Part shown: positions 36,239 through 45,738 of the stretch, piece after piece
Numbering within the stretch: the first letter of the stretch is position 1
Layout: every line of letters begins with the position of its first letter
Source of the DNA: Sideroxydans sp.
GTDB lineage: Bacteria > Pseudomonadota > Gammaproteobacteria > Burkholderiales > Gallionellaceae
Length of the DNA stretch: 64,000 bases
NCBI GenBank assembly: GCA_027310725.1
Contig: DAIDAG010000078.1
Coordinates: 1-64,000 of the forward strand
Reading direction: 5' to 3'
Notes under the pieces: model-generated
What the model was told of the DNA's origin: nothing
Databases searched by the model: none
What the model saw: only the letters and a program-made list of their open reading frames with translations
Made by a program: the position numbers and the translations under genes

Positions 36239-36894
36239 GGCTCATGCCCCAAATATAGCGCCAGCTTGATTTTGGCCTCCACTACCGGATCATCGACTTT
36301 CTGGCGCTCGAACTGCAAATGTTCCATTGAGATGATTGGAATTTCCGCACGCAGGCTATTGAGATATTTCCTGATCTGGGGATACTCGCTCTTGATGGGC
36401 AGGGTCATTTGGAATCGCATCAATCTTCCTACCCTGTCATGTGTCACTTTGTACTCGCCCTGATCCAGATTGATCCCTTGGCTCTGTGCCAAAGTAAAAA
36501 TTTTCTCCAGCCATGGCAAAAGGTTTTTTTCGTTGGGAAATATCTGATAGAACTCGGCAAGTTGCTCAGCCTGCGTGAGCTCACTTCGATTGAGTCCATT
36601 TGTAGCGCGTTTTACCCGTTCCTGGATTGAATCGGCACTCTCATGTGCCTCACTCAGTCTCATTTGTGCCGGCTGAATGGTTGATAAATACAAGGCCATA
36701 CACATGGCCATCAGTCCGGCCCCTGCCGCGCCCGGCCAGCCAAAAATTTGCAACCAGCGCCGTCTCGCCAACAACGGACTTTCCGATAACAAAACTAAGG
36801 AGCGTCTAAATTTGCCACCGCCAGCCTTCGGAACGATGCCGCTTGTCGGAGACTTCCGGATCACATTCCGCAATCTGGCGAAAAGATTTTTCAC
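36235..36894 (-). CDS. PilO-like inner membrane assembly protein
   Basis: This protein of about 219 residues has a transmembrane helix near 50-70 (GAAGAGLMAMCMALYLSTI), then a coiled-coil stretch and a ferredoxin-like fold (MRFQMTLPIKSEYPQIRKYL), as in PilO/GspM. The start is set to GTG 36894, which overlaps the pilN-like stop (GTGA) and has AAGGA 7 bases upstream. Residues upstream of that point in the same frame are the shadow of the preceding gene. Confidence 0.8.
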   Translation of the reverse strand: MKNLFARLRNVIRKSPTSGIVPKAGGGKFRRSLVLLSESPLLARRRWLQIFGWPGAAGAGLMAMCMALYLSTIQPAQMRLSEAHESADSIQERVKRATNGLNRSELTQAEQLAEFYQIFPNEKNLLPWLEKIFTLAQSQGINLDQGEYKVTHDRVGRLMRFQMTLPIKSEYPQIRKYLNSLRAEIPIISMEHLQFERQKVDDPVVEAKIKLALYLGHEP

Positions 36895-37418
36895 AACGTA
36901 TCCTTCCATGTGGCAATCAATGCAAAACGTACCGGTCTTTCCGGGTTCTGCTCCTGTACCTGATGGCTCTGCAGATAAACGCCGTTGAAGATTTCCTGAT
37001 CCGACAGGTGTCTTACGTAGTTCAGGGCCGCTTCGATATTTTTTGCTTCGCCGCTGATTTTCACGACATGCTTTTCCGCATCGGGTTCTATGGTCAGCAA
37101 CGCAACGTCCTTGCCCGATGACCATTCGACTGCCTGAAACAACTTGTCCCACGGCAGGGTGATCTGGTTCAACACATCGTTCGCATGTTTGATTTCCAGC
37201 GCCATATCCTTGATCTCGCGCGGGCTGTTCCCCATTTTTCGCCCTGTGGCCTTTTGGAACTGCCCGGACTTCAATTCCCAATAGGAAATTCTTTCAGTCA
37301 GATTCTGGTAGTAGATATCGGCAAGGGCCAGCAAGCCCAAAGACAACAACAGCAGTACCGTTCCTGCCCAGGGAAACAGTTTGTTGCTGCGCTGATAATC
37401 CAGAAATAGCTGTGTCAT
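36891..37418 (-). CDS. PilN-like inner membrane assembly protein
   Basis: This 175-residue protein has one N-terminal transmembrane helix (WAGTVLLLLSLGLLALADIY) followed by a heptad-rich segment and a ferredoxin-like domain (VALLTIEPDAEKHVVKISG...AALNYVRHL). This is the PilN/GspL-C pattern. It begins directly after the stop of the PilM-like gene. PilN binds PilM and PilO to link the cytoplasmic motor to the periplasmic parts. Confidence 0.82.
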   Translation of the reverse strand: MTQLFLDYQRSNKLFPWAGTVLLLLSLGLLALADIYYQNLTERISYWELKSGQFQKATGRKMGNSPREIKDMALEIKHANDVLNQITLPWDKLFQAVEWSSGKDVALLTIEPDAEKHVVKISGEAKNIEAALNYVRHLSDQEIFNGVYLQSHQVQEQNPERPVRFALIATWKDTL

Positions 37419-38261
37419 TCAATGCTCCACCGCCAATGTTTTCAGGAAGCCATATGCCAATTTATGACTGGGGTTTTCACCTGGTCTAAAGCGCTCGAGT
37501 TTCCAGCGCCCCACTGTCTGGATATCTAATGCCTCAAAATGTGGAGCCCACAGGAAAACCTCGTCCAAATCCACTCCGGTATCTGTCAGGTAGGCTTCCC
37601 GCTGCAAAATCGTTGATAGTTCCTCGTTCCATGCATCACCGATACGCAGCGTTCTTATCCAACTCAATTGACCTTTCCGTAACGCGGCGAGACAAAGACT
37701 GCCCGGCTCCAGAAGTGCGAGCCATGAACTACGCCCCTCCAGACTGGGTCGGCAACTGTTGAATGCGGCCATCAGATGGGGCTGGATAGACTTGATATTC
37801 AAACCCTGGCGTACCACGGATTCACGCAACTCTTCGAGAAGTCTTGTATCCACTGCACTGGCAAGTGTCGCGACTCCGGCTCGACCCGGACTGATGCGTA
37901 CACTCCATGAATCAGTTGCGTTACCGTAGGTTTCCCTGAAGCAATGCCGGGCAAAGGCCATTTCTTCCTCATCGCTCATCTTGTCGAGCCAGGGAACCAG
38001 CAGATATCGCATGAAATGATTGGAAAGGGTCACGCTTACAGCAGGCTTGCCATGGATAATCGACGGCAATGCCGCTTCCAGCGTCCTGATTGCGTTTTGC
38101 CAGGGCATTTCACTTTCCGCTGCGATTTCGCAAGGGATGGTTTTATCTGTGTGGGTCTCATTCTTGTATCCGCGCAATGTCAGCTCGCGCCCGGTATGAA
38201 GAAACGCAATCTGTTCCGGATAAAGAACAACACTTAGTTCATTACGTGACAAGAGTGACAC
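37419..38261 (-). CDS. PilM/GspL-like cytoplasmic assembly protein
   Basis: This protein of about 280 residues has an actin-like fold pattern of the PilM type but no clear ATP-binding motif by eye. Visible stretches are AVSVTLSNHFMRYLLVPWLD and GRSSWLALLEPGSLCLAALR. It was assigned mainly from its position before PilN-, PilO- and PilP-like genes. The start was set to GTG 38261, with AGGAG 7 bases upstream and a 20-base overlap with the end of gspE. No transmembrane segment is seen, fitting a cytoplasmic partner. Confidence 0.72.
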   Translation of the reverse strand: MSLLSRNELSVVLYPEQIAFLHTGRELTLRGYKNETHTDKTIPCEIAAESEMPWQNAIRTLEAALPSIIHGKPAVSVTLSNHFMRYLLVPWLDKMSDEEEMAFARHCFRETYGNATDSWSVRISPGRAGVATLASAVDTRLLEELRESVVRQGLNIKSIQPHLMAAFNSCRPSLEGRSSWLALLEPGSLCLAALRKGQLSWIRTLRIGDAWNEELSTILQREAYLTDTGVDLDEVFLWAPHFEALDIQTVGRWKLERFRPGENPSHKLAYGFLKTLAVEH

Positions 38262-39942
38262 GATTGATCTCCTGCAAGGTCGTTTCACCACTTCTTACCA
38301 ATGCAATTGCGGACTCACGCAGAAACTGCGTGCCATTGTTCCTGGCGGCCTCACGGAGAAAGCGCATGGGTTGGCGGGTAATGATGAGTTCACGGATTTG
38401 GTCATTCAAAAACAGTATTTCGGCAATCGCCTTACGTCCTTTGAAACCGGTACCGCGGCATTGCCCGCAGCCCGTTCCGGCACGAAAGTTCATGGTTTCG
38501 ATGTCTTCCGGCTTCAGACATGAATCGGCAAGCAGTTGCGCGTCCGGATATGCTTCTGCGGCACAGTGGGAACAGCTCACCCGTATCAGGCGCTGGGCGA
38601 CGATGCCGTTCATGGCGGAAACAAAACTGTAGGGGTCGACTCCCATATGGATGAAACGGCCAATGACATCGAAGACGTTGTTCGCATGAACTGTAGTGAA
38701 TACTTGATGGCCGGTCAGGGCGGACTGGACTGCGATCTGTGCGGTTTCCTCGTCGCGTATCTCACCGACCATGATCTTGTCCGGATCATGGCGCAGGATG
38801 GAGCGCAACCCGCGCGCAAAAGTGAGCCCCTTTTTTTCATTGACCGGAATTTGCAACACCCCCGGCAACTGGTACTCGACGGGATCTTCAATGGTGATGA
38901 TCTTGTCCTGCCCATTGTTTATTTCCGAGATGGCTGCATAGAGCGTCGTGGTCTTCCCGCTGCCGGTCGGTCCGGTGACCAGCAACATGCCATAAGGCTC
39001 GTTGGACAAGCGACGCAAGCCTTTAATGGATTGTTCGTCGAACCCGAGATGGCTAAGGCTCAGCCCTCTGAGGTTGTCGGTGAGGGTTTGTTTATCGAGG
39101 ATCCGCAGCACGGCATCCTCTCCGAAAATACTCGGCATGATCGAGACGCGAAAATCGACTTCATGCCCCTGCACCGACACTTTGAAGCGGCCATCCTGCG
39201 GTATACGCCGCTCGGCAATATCGAGTTCCGACATGACCTTGACCCGCGAGATCACCTGCTCTGCGACCTCCAGTCCCGCAATGGAGCCGACTTGGGTCAA
39301 TACACCGTCAACGCGGTACTTGATCAGCAGTCCGGACGGGGTTGTCTCCAGGTGAATGTCGCTCGCCAAAACTTTCAGTGCGTCATACATTGTCGAATGC
39401 ACGAGCTTGACGACCGGACTGCTGTCTTCGCTGATGGCCTTGAACGACAAGTTTTCCACACCGGCTGTGGATGTCTTCGTCTCAACTCCCGCCGGGATAA
39501 GACTATCCATGGCGCGCAATGTTTCCTCATATCGTGCCAGGTAAGCCAACACATCGGCGCGACTAGACAAGCCCCAGCCAAATGATACAAAGGGAATACG
39601 CTGCTCTGCCCACGCCTGCAAATTGAAATCGAAAGGATCGCACATCACCAGGATCAGTTTCTCGTCATTCTTCAGCGGCAAGCACTCGCGTTCGACTGCT
39701 TCAGAAAATGGGAGTGCATCGAATGCCGGCGTTAACTGATACAACTCGCTCATGGAAAAAGTCGGATAGTTCAGCGTTCTGCCCAATACCGAGATGAAGT
39801 CCGACGTTCCCAGCCCGGCTCGCTCCTCCATCTCCTCGACTATGCGGCGCTTGCTTTGCACGGCGGCTGCACGAGCCTCGCGAACCTGATCCGGTGAAAA
39901 CGCAATCTCTGTTTCAATCCCGATGTCCCGAGGCTGATTCAT
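38242..39942 (-). CDS. gspE: GspE-type secretion ATPase
   Basis: This 566-residue protein powers assembly of the pseudopilus. The Walker A motif is GPTGSGKTTTLYAAI, followed by the Asp box (DKIITIEDPVEYQLPG) and Walker B region (RHDPDKIMVGEIRDEETA). A tetracysteine zinc motif (CSHC...CGQC) near the C-terminus is typical of GspE/PilB. An N-terminal MshEN-like domain precedes the catalytic part. The start overlaps the gspF stop (ATGA). Confidence 0.95.
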   Translation of the reverse strand: MNQPRDIGIETEIAFSPDQVREARAAAVQSKRRIVEEMEERAGLGTSDFISVLGRTLNYPTFSMSELYQLTPAFDALPFSEAVERECLPLKNDEKLILVMCDPFDFNLQAWAEQRIPFVSFGWGLSSRADVLAYLARYEETLRAMDSLIPAGVETKTSTAGVENLSFKAISEDSSPVVKLVHSTMYDALKVLASDIHLETTPSGLLIKYRVDGVLTQVGSIAGLEVAEQVISRVKVMSELDIAERRIPQDGRFKVSVQGHEVDFRVSIMPSIFGEDAVLRILDKQTLTDNLRGLSLSHLGFDEQSIKGLRRLSNEPYGMLLVTGPTGSGKTTTLYAAISEINNGQDKIITIEDPVEYQLPGVLQIPVNEKKGLTFARGLRSILRHDPDKIMVGEIRDEETAQIAVQSALTGHQVFTTVHANNVFDVIGRFIHMGVDPYSFVSAMNGIVAQRLIRVSCSHCAAEAYPDAQLLADSCLKPEDIETMNFRAGTGCGQCRGTGFKGRKAIAEILFLNDQIRELIITRQPMRFLREAARNNGTQFLRESAIALVRSGETTLQEINRVTLVT

Positions 39943-41129
39943 TGGATGCTCCCTGCGAGTTCAAAGATAGGGAAATACATCAGCACAACGATGACGCCGA
40001 TTGCCACCCCGACAAAAGTCATCAACAGCGGTTCAAACACCTTGATAAAACGTTCCAGCCAGCGCGCAGTTTCTTCTTCATAGAAGGCCGCGATACGCTC
40101 CATCATTTCTCCCATCTGCCCGGTACGTTCACCGACGCGGAGCATGCGTAATGCCACGGGGGTGGTCAGTCCATGCACTTCCATGGCCTGGGAAATGGAA
40201 CGACCCTCGCGCACATAGATCGTTGCCTGTGCCAATTGATCCCGCAACGACAGTTGCAATAGACCGGATACCATCTGCAACGCCGGCACCACCGGCATAC
40301 CGCCGCGCAACAACATACCGAGTGAACGGTAGAACCGGGCCAACTGGTAAAGGCGAAGACGAGCACCTATCGTTGGCGTCAGCCATAGCTTGCGCATCAT
40401 CCACTGTTTCGATGCCGGACGAACCGATGCATATGCCAGCACCCCAACCAGCAGTATCGTATCGGCCAATACCTGCCAGCCGTGATTCGCCAGAAAGAGT
40501 CCCCAGTTCATCAGCATCCTCGACATGAATGGAATATTGGTGCCGATCTCGAGATAGATTTTGCTGAAACGGGGCACGACATAAAGCATCAGAAACAACA
40601 TCACCAGCCCGCCAACCAGGGTTACCAACAGCGGATAGATCATGGCGCTTACCAGCTGGTTTCTTACGCTATCGATTTTGTTTTGATATGCGATGTATCG
40701 CATCATGACCTCGGACAATGCACCGGTTTTTTCGCTGGCCCGAACGGTTTCAATGTACAGCAGCGGAAAATTCGCCTCCGATTTCTCCAGCGCGTAGGAC
40801 AAAGTATGTCCTTCGTAAAGGGAGGTTATGATTTGCGTCAGCGTTTTTTTGATTTCTGGCCGCAGCTCTTTTTCTGACAACGTTTCCAGAGATTCGATCA
40901 GGGAAAGTCCGGCATCCAGAAGCGACAACAACTCCTGGCTAAACAGCACGACAGGAAAGTTCGTTTTCCGGTGCTTCAGCCATGGCATCAAGGACAATTT
41001 CGGTTTGATCCCGATGACGGTATAGCCCTGAGACTTGGCCTGAAGACTGGCGTCGATGATATCTGTGGCATTCAATGCAAAGGTGGTCAGCCCTTCATTA
41101 GCTCGCAGCGCCTTGATTTCATATTGCAT
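39939..41129 (-). CDS. gspF: GspF-type inner membrane platform protein
   Basis: This 396-residue protein has the duplicated T2SSF domain, for example LLSLLDAGLSLIESLETLSE in the first half and GMLLRGGMPVVPALQMVSGL in the second. Three membrane segments are visible, including MIYPLLVTLVGGLVMLFLML and PLLMTFVGVAIGVIVVLM at the end. It anchors the ATPase at the membrane. A GGGGG-rich ribosome-binding site precedes the ATG at 41129. Confidence 0.94.
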   Translation of the reverse strand: MQYEIKALRANEGLTTFALNATDIIDASLQAKSQGYTVIGIKPKLSLMPWLKHRKTNFPVVLFSQELLSLLDAGLSLIESLETLSEKELRPEIKKTLTQIITSLYEGHTLSYALEKSEANFPLLYIETVRASEKTGALSEVMMRYIAYQNKIDSVRNQLVSAMIYPLLVTLVGGLVMLFLMLYVVPRFSKIYLEIGTNIPFMSRMLMNWGLFLANHGWQVLADTILLVGVLAYASVRPASKQWMMRKLWLTPTIGARLRLYQLARFYRSLGMLLRGGMPVVPALQMVSGLLQLSLRDQLAQATIYVREGRSISQAMEVHGLTTPVALRMLRVGERTGQMGEMMERIAAFYEEETARWLERFIKVFEPLLMTFVGVAIGVIVVLMYFPIFELAGSIQ

Positions 41130-41177
41130 TGCATCCCCCTGTTGCGTTGCATTGCATCTGCCTGCTTTTCCACAGAC

Positions 41178-41624
41178 CTACCAGTTGGTAACGTCAGCCG
41201 CCTCTCCTTCTCCGCCCGGCTGCCCATCCTTGCCATACGACAAAAGGTCATACTCGCCGTGGTCACCGGGAATTTTGAAAACATAGGGATTGCCCCAGGG
41301 ATCGGCAGGCACATTTTTTGTCAGGTAAGGTCCGTCCCATTTGGGTTCACTAGATGAACGCGTAACCAGTACTCCCAAGCCTTCTTCCATCGTAGGGTAG
41401 TGCCCGGTATCGAGTCTGAATTGATCCAGCGCTTTTCCCAAAGCATCGATCTGTGCACGCGCCGCCTTGATTTCGGATTTACCGATTTGGGAAAAATATC
41501 TTGGGCCGACGTAACCTGCGAGCAGTCCGATGATCACCATGACTACCAGCAACTCCAGCAATGTGAATCCTCGATTTGCGCAAGGATCCACGCTGGAAAT
41601 AACCAAGGAATTATGTCTCGGCAT
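41178..41624 (-). CDS. gspG: Major pseudopilin GspG
   Basis: This protein of about 148 residues has leader and helix RGFTLLELLVVMVIIGLL with Glu5, followed by the GspG hallmarks: ARAQIDALGKALDQFRLDTG, HYPTMEEGLGVLV and DPWGNPYVFKIPG...YDLLSYGKDGQPGGEGE. The last motif is the usual calcium-binding loop of GspG. AGGGAG lies 7 bases before ATG 41624; a TTG further upstream overlaps the kinase stop. It is the second gene of the operon. Confidence 0.95.
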   Translation of the reverse strand: MPRHNSLVISSVDPCANRGFTLLELLVVMVIIGLLAGYVGPRYFSQIGKSEIKAARAQIDALGKALDQFRLDTGHYPTMEEGLGVLVTRSSSEPKWDGPYLTKNVPADPWGNPYVFKIPGDHGEYDLLSYGKDGQPGGEGEAADVTNW

Positions 41625-41644
41625 TTTTAGCTCCCTTACGGGTT

Positions 41645-42682
41645 TCAAACGTTAGATAAATTGCGTGCTCGGCCAGATCTGTCCGAGAATTCGCCATCTG
41701 TGTGGTTTGCGAACCGCCATGAAACGAGAATCCTGGTTCCTGACTCAAGGGCAGACTGCATCTCGAACGAGCCCCCCGAAGACCTGGCACGTTCTTTCAT
41801 CGTAAACAGGCCAAAACCACGGTCCGATCCACGCCGGGCAGATGCTGCTGACAGATCGAATCCGCGTCCGTTATCCGCGATTGAAAGTTGAAGAATATCG
41901 CCCGTTCTTTTCAGGCTTACATGGATACTATCGGCTCTGGCATGCTTGACGATATTGTTCATTGCCTCTTGCAGAATGCGGAAAATGGTCGCCTTGAGCG
42001 GAACAGGAACATCACTTTCCGCGATGCTGACATCCTTCTCGACTTTCCTGTCGTGCCAGGCTGATTCAAACTCCCGGAAGAACCATGACAAGGTGGGGAT
42101 GATGCCCAGATCATCAAGCATTGCCGGACGCATATCCATGGTTGTGCGGTGCAACTCAGCCATTGTTTCTTTTACTTTATGGCTCAACTGCTGCAATGAC
42201 CTCACCGCTTCCCGGCGTTCCCCGGTTACAACCTGCTGCATCACCGATTCCAGTGACAGTTTGATCAAACTCAATGACTGGCCTATCCCGTCGTGCAAAT
42301 CCGCAGCAATACGCTGCCGTTCGTTTTCTTGAATGGTCAACAACTGCTTCGATATCTGCCGCAATTCTTCCCGGGATCTGAGCAGCGCTTCTTCCGATTT
42401 CATCGCGCCCAACAATTTTTTAACTTCGCCCTCATGCAAATCAGGCAAGACCGATTTGTGTTTCGTTGTGGCCGATACTTCATTTTTTCTTAATTGCCTA
42501 CGTATCGATTTGGTCAAGCCAAAATCTGAGGGAAACTGTGCAATAGAAAAACTCCCGGTCTCCGTTTGCTGTTGTAATCCATTCACGGATGGCTGACTGT
42601 CAGACTGTTGGATTAGCTGTTCCATGGCAATTCGGCAACTAAGATATCGACGGTTGCAAACGTGCCGGGATAGATACAACAT
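41645..42682 (-). CDS. NarX-type soluble sensor histidine kinase
   Basis: This protein of up to 345 residues has a HisKA_3 dimerisation domain with the phospho-histidine in RIAADLHDGIGQSLSLIKLS, and an HATPase_c domain (IADNGRGFDLS; GFGLFTMKERARSSGG). No transmembrane helix is seen, so it may be cytoplasmic and sense an internal signal. The first roughly 90 residues have no family I recognise. Start choice is uncertain: ATG 42682 has weak AGTGGG upstream, and ATG 42625 is an alternative. It opens the secretion operon and probably signals to the NarL-type regulator at its end. Confidence 0.85.
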   Translation of the reverse strand: MLYLSRHVCNRRYLSCRIAMEQLIQQSDSQPSVNGLQQQTETGSFSIAQFPSDFGLTKSIRRQLRKNEVSATTKHKSVLPDLHEGEVKKLLGAMKSEEALLRSREELRQISKQLLTIQENERQRIAADLHDGIGQSLSLIKLSLESVMQQVVTGERREAVRSLQQLSHKVKETMAELHRTTMDMRPAMLDDLGIIPTLSWFFREFESAWHDRKVEKDVSIAESDVPVPLKATIFRILQEAMNNIVKHARADSIHVSLKRTGDILQLSIADNGRGFDLSAASARRGSDRGFGLFTMKERARSSGGSFEMQSALESGTRILVSWRFANHTDGEFSDRSGRARNLSNV

Positions 42683-43158
42683 TACCCACTGAATAGATTT
42701 TTTTTGCGTTGTGCATATTGGCCCCCTGAATTTCTAATGTGTGTGCACGAAAACATTTATCAAACGCCGCGGAGTCAATCTAATCAATTTGGCAAAATCT
42801 CCTCAATACCCGAACTCGAGTATTCTCCTAAGTAAAATACGGTAATCAGGTAGATAAGTCAGGGTAGCGTCTACAGTGTATTCGGTATGTTCCGATCAAA
42901 ACCATGCCAAATTCATGGTAGTAAAAGGTCGACGTAACTACTCAATTCCACTAGTGAAAGGCATAACCATTTCAGGGGGTGAGTACTTTTGTTGATAAGG
43001 TATGGCGATACCACTTAAACGGGCAAGATTCATGGTCAAGTCTGACCTTGACTTAAGTAGGCTGATTCCAGGATGAATATTTAAACGTTGGACAGGACAA
43101 GCAGTGCGCGGTGAATCCGTGCAGGTTGCAGCGCAGACCCATCAAGACTTACTCAAGA
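42683..43158. promoter_or_regulatory. Promoter region of the secretion operon
   Basis: This 476-bp gap contains no convincing gene. An inverted triple motif, AATAC (42805-42809), GTATT (42820-42824) and AATAC (42836-42840), lies about 140 bp before the kinase start and could be an operator. The stretch 43036-43054 contains a small TCAAG...CTTGA repeat. It probably holds the promoter for the operon and the 3' end of the downstream regulator gene's transcript. Confidence 0.5.
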
Positions 43159-43803
43159 TCAACCAGTAGTGATGCCGTTGCGAATGGCATATTTGGTCAA
43201 GTCGGCAATGCTGTGCAGGTTAAGCTTGTGCATAATGTTTCGACGGTGTACCTCCACCGTTGATGAAGACAATTGTAGCTGTTGTGCAATGCTGGATGAG
43301 GAGCAACCCTCGGCGACCAGATGCAGCACCTGCTGCTCCCGATGACTGAGCTTTGCGACAGATGTTTCTTGAGTTGCCGGTTTGAATACTGCGTCCACGA
43401 CATGCGCCGCGATGTCCGGACATAGATATTTTTTCTGACTGTGATGCACGGTATTGATGGCGCGCATGATTTCCTCCACGGATTCGGCCTTGGTGATATA
43501 ACCGGCCGCACCCGCGTTCATCATCTCCATCACATAATACTGGTCTGCGTAAGCAGACAGGCCTATGATTCTGATCGATGAATTGATAGCAAGAAGGCGC
43601 CGCGTCGCGTCGATACCATCCATATTGGGCATGGAAATATCCATGCATACCACGTCGGGCAAGACCTTGCGCGCGAGGGCCAGCATCTCCTGGCCATCTC
43701 CCGCCTCGCCCACAATCTCGATATGCGGTTCCTTTTCAAGAATGAGCCTCAGCGCATAACGGAACATCTTGTGATCATCTACGAGAAGTACGCGCACTTT
43801 CAT
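43159..43803 (-). CDS. UvrY/GacA-like response regulator
   Basis: This 214-residue protein has a receiver domain (Asp55 in VVCMDISMPNMDG, acidic pair in LLVDDHKMFR) and a LuxR-type helix-turn-helix (LSHREQQVLHLVAEGCSSSSIAQQL, VEVHRRNIMHKLNL). AGGAG lies 8 bases before the ATG at 43803. It lies next to, and in the same direction as, a BarA-like hybrid kinase. The pair resembles BarA/UvrY (GacS/GacA). DNA targets are unknown. Confidence 0.9.
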   Translation of the reverse strand: MKVRVLLVDDHKMFRYALRLILEKEPHIEIVGEAGDGQEMLALARKVLPDVVCMDISMPNMDGIDATRRLLAINSSIRIIGLSAYADQYYVMEMMNAGAAGYITKAESVEEIMRAINTVHHSQKKYLCPDIAAHVVDAVFKPATQETSVAKLSHREQQVLHLVAEGCSSSSIAQQLQLSSSTVEVHRRNIMHKLNLHSIADLTKYAIRNGITTG

Positions 43804-43855
43804 GAAGGTTTCTCCTGGGAGAGCAACGCCGATTTTAAGCGCTTTATAGCATAAA

Positions 43856-43892
43856 GTTCCAGATGCCCGCGATTTTCAGCCCGATCTGGAAC
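43856..43892 (-). terminator. Hairpin after hybrid kinase gene
   Basis: A perfect 9-bp inverted repeat, GTTCCAGAT (43856-43864) and ATCTGGAAC (43884-43892), encloses a 19-base loop and is followed on the minus strand by TTTATGC. It lies 77 bases past the kinase stop. It may be a weak terminator or an element in the leader of the regulator gene. Confidence 0.45.
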
Positions 43893-43968
43893 AGCAGGTT
43901 CGACTTGATAGCTTGCGGGAATGTTCTTCAATTGGGCAGCCCGCATTTCTCGACCGGCCGTTGATCGA

Positions 43969-45738
43969 TCATTTCGCAAATGATTCTTCAGCTATCGGTA
44001 ATGCGCGAATTGCCACTCTGAGGCGGGCCAGTTCCGCCTCGCAAGCCCCCTCCATTTTCGCAATATCAACGTTGTCGGAACCGGAACGCAGCGCTTGCAC
44101 CATCTCGTCGGCCAACGATTCGACTCGCCTCGCACCAATCAACCCTGCTATGCCTTTAAGATTATGCGCGATCGCATGTGCGGCATAAAATTCCCCGGCT
44201 GCCAGGTGTTCCCGCAACAGCGATATGTCCTGGCCGTGCAGTTTCACAAACTTGATCAACAGTGCACAATAATCGGCCAGCCGTTCCGGTGAGCGCCACC
44301 AGGATATCGCCACCTCCAACCCCGAAATTTTCGCGAGCGCCTCGCTCAATTCGCATTCGCATTGCGCACCCTGCTCGCTTGGAACGACCAGATCGGGAAG
44401 CCATTTACTCAGGATGGACGCAAGTTTGGCAGGCGTAACCGGCTTGCTGATATGATCATTCATCCCGGCGTCCTGACAGCGCTGGCGATCTTCAACAAAG
44501 GCATTTGCCGTCAGGGCGATGATGGGCTTGTCCCGGTGTCCCGGCAAAGTGCGGATGATACGGGTGGCCGCCAACCCGTCCATCTTCGGCATCTGCATAT
44601 CCATCAGAATAAGGTCGAAGTCATGGACCAGGGCGCATTCGACCGCCTCCACTCCATCTGTCGCTATCTCGGCGATACAGCCCAGGTCTTCCAGCATCTC
44701 GAGGATGATTTCCTGACTCAACGGGTGGTCCTCGGCAACCAGCACCCGCAAGCCCACAAGATCGGGAGCCGTCGGCATTACACTCGCGGTTTCCGGAACC
44801 TTGTCCCCGCGCGCAAGAGTCAATTCAAAGCTGAACGTGCTGCCGACTCCCGGCTGGCTATCAACCCATATCCTGCCGCCCATCATGGAAACGAGTCGAT
44901 GACAGATCGCAAGACCCAGGCCCGTACCGCCATATTCGCGCGTGATCGATCCGTCAATTTGCTCGAAGGGAAGGAAGATGCGCGTTTGATCCTCCTTCGC
45001 GATACCGATACCGCTGTCCAGTACGCTGAAGCACAGCCTCAGAGTCGCTGCGTTCTCTTCAAGAATAGAGACTCCTATTTGTATTTTCCCGTGGTTGCTG
45101 AATTTTACGGCGTTACCTCCAAGATTAATGAGAATCTGAGACAAACGAAGCGCATCTCCGCGCACTACCGCGTTGAAACATGCAGGTGAAATATCGATTT
45201 TCAGCGCCAGCTTCTTGACGAATGCCAGTTGCGTGACGACCTCCCTTACCTGGTCGATGACCGACCCAAGAATGAAGGCGCTATCATCGAGAACAAAACG
45301 GCCGGATTCTATTTTGGACAGATCGAGAATGTCGTTGACCAGGGCAAGCAGATGGTCGGAAGTGGCGCAGAGCTGGTCGAGCCGTTGCAATTGGACAGGG
45401 TGATCCGGATCGCGCCGCAATAGCTGCCCCAATCCGATAAGGACATGCAACGGAGTGCGTATTTCGTGGCTGATATTGGCCATGAAAGCGCTTTTGGCGC
45501 GGTTTGCCGACTCGGCATCCCGGGTTCTTGCCTCCAATTCCGCATTGAGCATCTTTAAAGGCCTGAACACCCAGAAATAGAGCATGGGAGAAACCAGGAC
45601 AACCAGCAGGAAAGCGTCAAGCGAGTTCTCGACCCACTCTGGGATGGGTTCAAACAGAGACAACACACTCATGATCAGCAATTCAGCAGCGAACACTGAA
45701 ATGATCAGTATAGCCAGCAATCTTTTAGGGCTGTACAT
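43969..45738 (-). CDS. BarA-like hybrid sensor kinase with REC and Hpt domains
   Basis: This 589-residue membrane protein has two transmembrane segments near residues 7-28 and 42-60 (LLAILIISVFAAELLIMSVL; FLLVVLVSPMLYFWVF) with almost no periplasmic loop. HisKA with FMANISHEIRTPLHVLIG, HATPase_c (TGLGLAICHRLVSMMGG), a receiver (LILMDMQMPKMDG) and a C-terminal Hpt domain (HAIAHNLKGIAGLIGARRV) follow. This is the full phosphorelay layout of BarA-type tripartite kinases. Its partner is probably the LuxR-type regulator downstream. Confidence 0.93.
   Translation of the reverse strand: MYSPKRLLAILIISVFAAELLIMSVLSLFEPIPEWVENSLDAFLLVVLVSPMLYFWVFRPLKMLNAELEARTRDAESANRAKSAFMANISHEIRTPLHVLIGLGQLLRRDPDHPVQLQRLDQLCATSDHLLALVNDILDLSKIESGRFVLDDSAFILGSVIDQVREVVTQLAFVKKLALKIDISPACFNAVVRGDALRLSQILINLGGNAVKFSNHGKIQIGVSILEENAATLRLCFSVLDSGIGIAKEDQTRIFLPFEQIDGSITREYGGTGLGLAICHRLVSMMGGRIWVDSQPGVGSTFSFELTLARGDKVPETASVMPTAPDLVGLRVLVAEDHPLSQEIILEMLEDLGCIAEIATDGVEAVECALVHDFDLILMDMQMPKMDGLAATRIIRTLPGHRDKPIIALTANAFVEDRQRCQDAGMNDHISKPVTPAKLASILSKWLPDLVVPSEQGAQCECELSEALAKISGLEVAISWWRSPERLADYCALLIKFVKLHGQDISLLREHLAAGEFYAAHAIAHNLKGIAGLIGARRVESLADEMVQALRSGSDNVDIAKMEGACEAELARLRVAIRALPIAEESFAK

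Noticed and set aside
36895-37281. Upstream extension of the PilO-like frame
   Set aside because: It overlaps pilN in another frame and reads as low-complexity charged sequence; a GTG with a good ribosome-binding site at 36894 fits better.
43036-43158. Small regulatory RNA of the RsmY/RsmZ type near the BarA/UvrY-like pair
   Set aside because: I could not find the repeated GGA-in-loop hairpins or a clear promoter and terminator.
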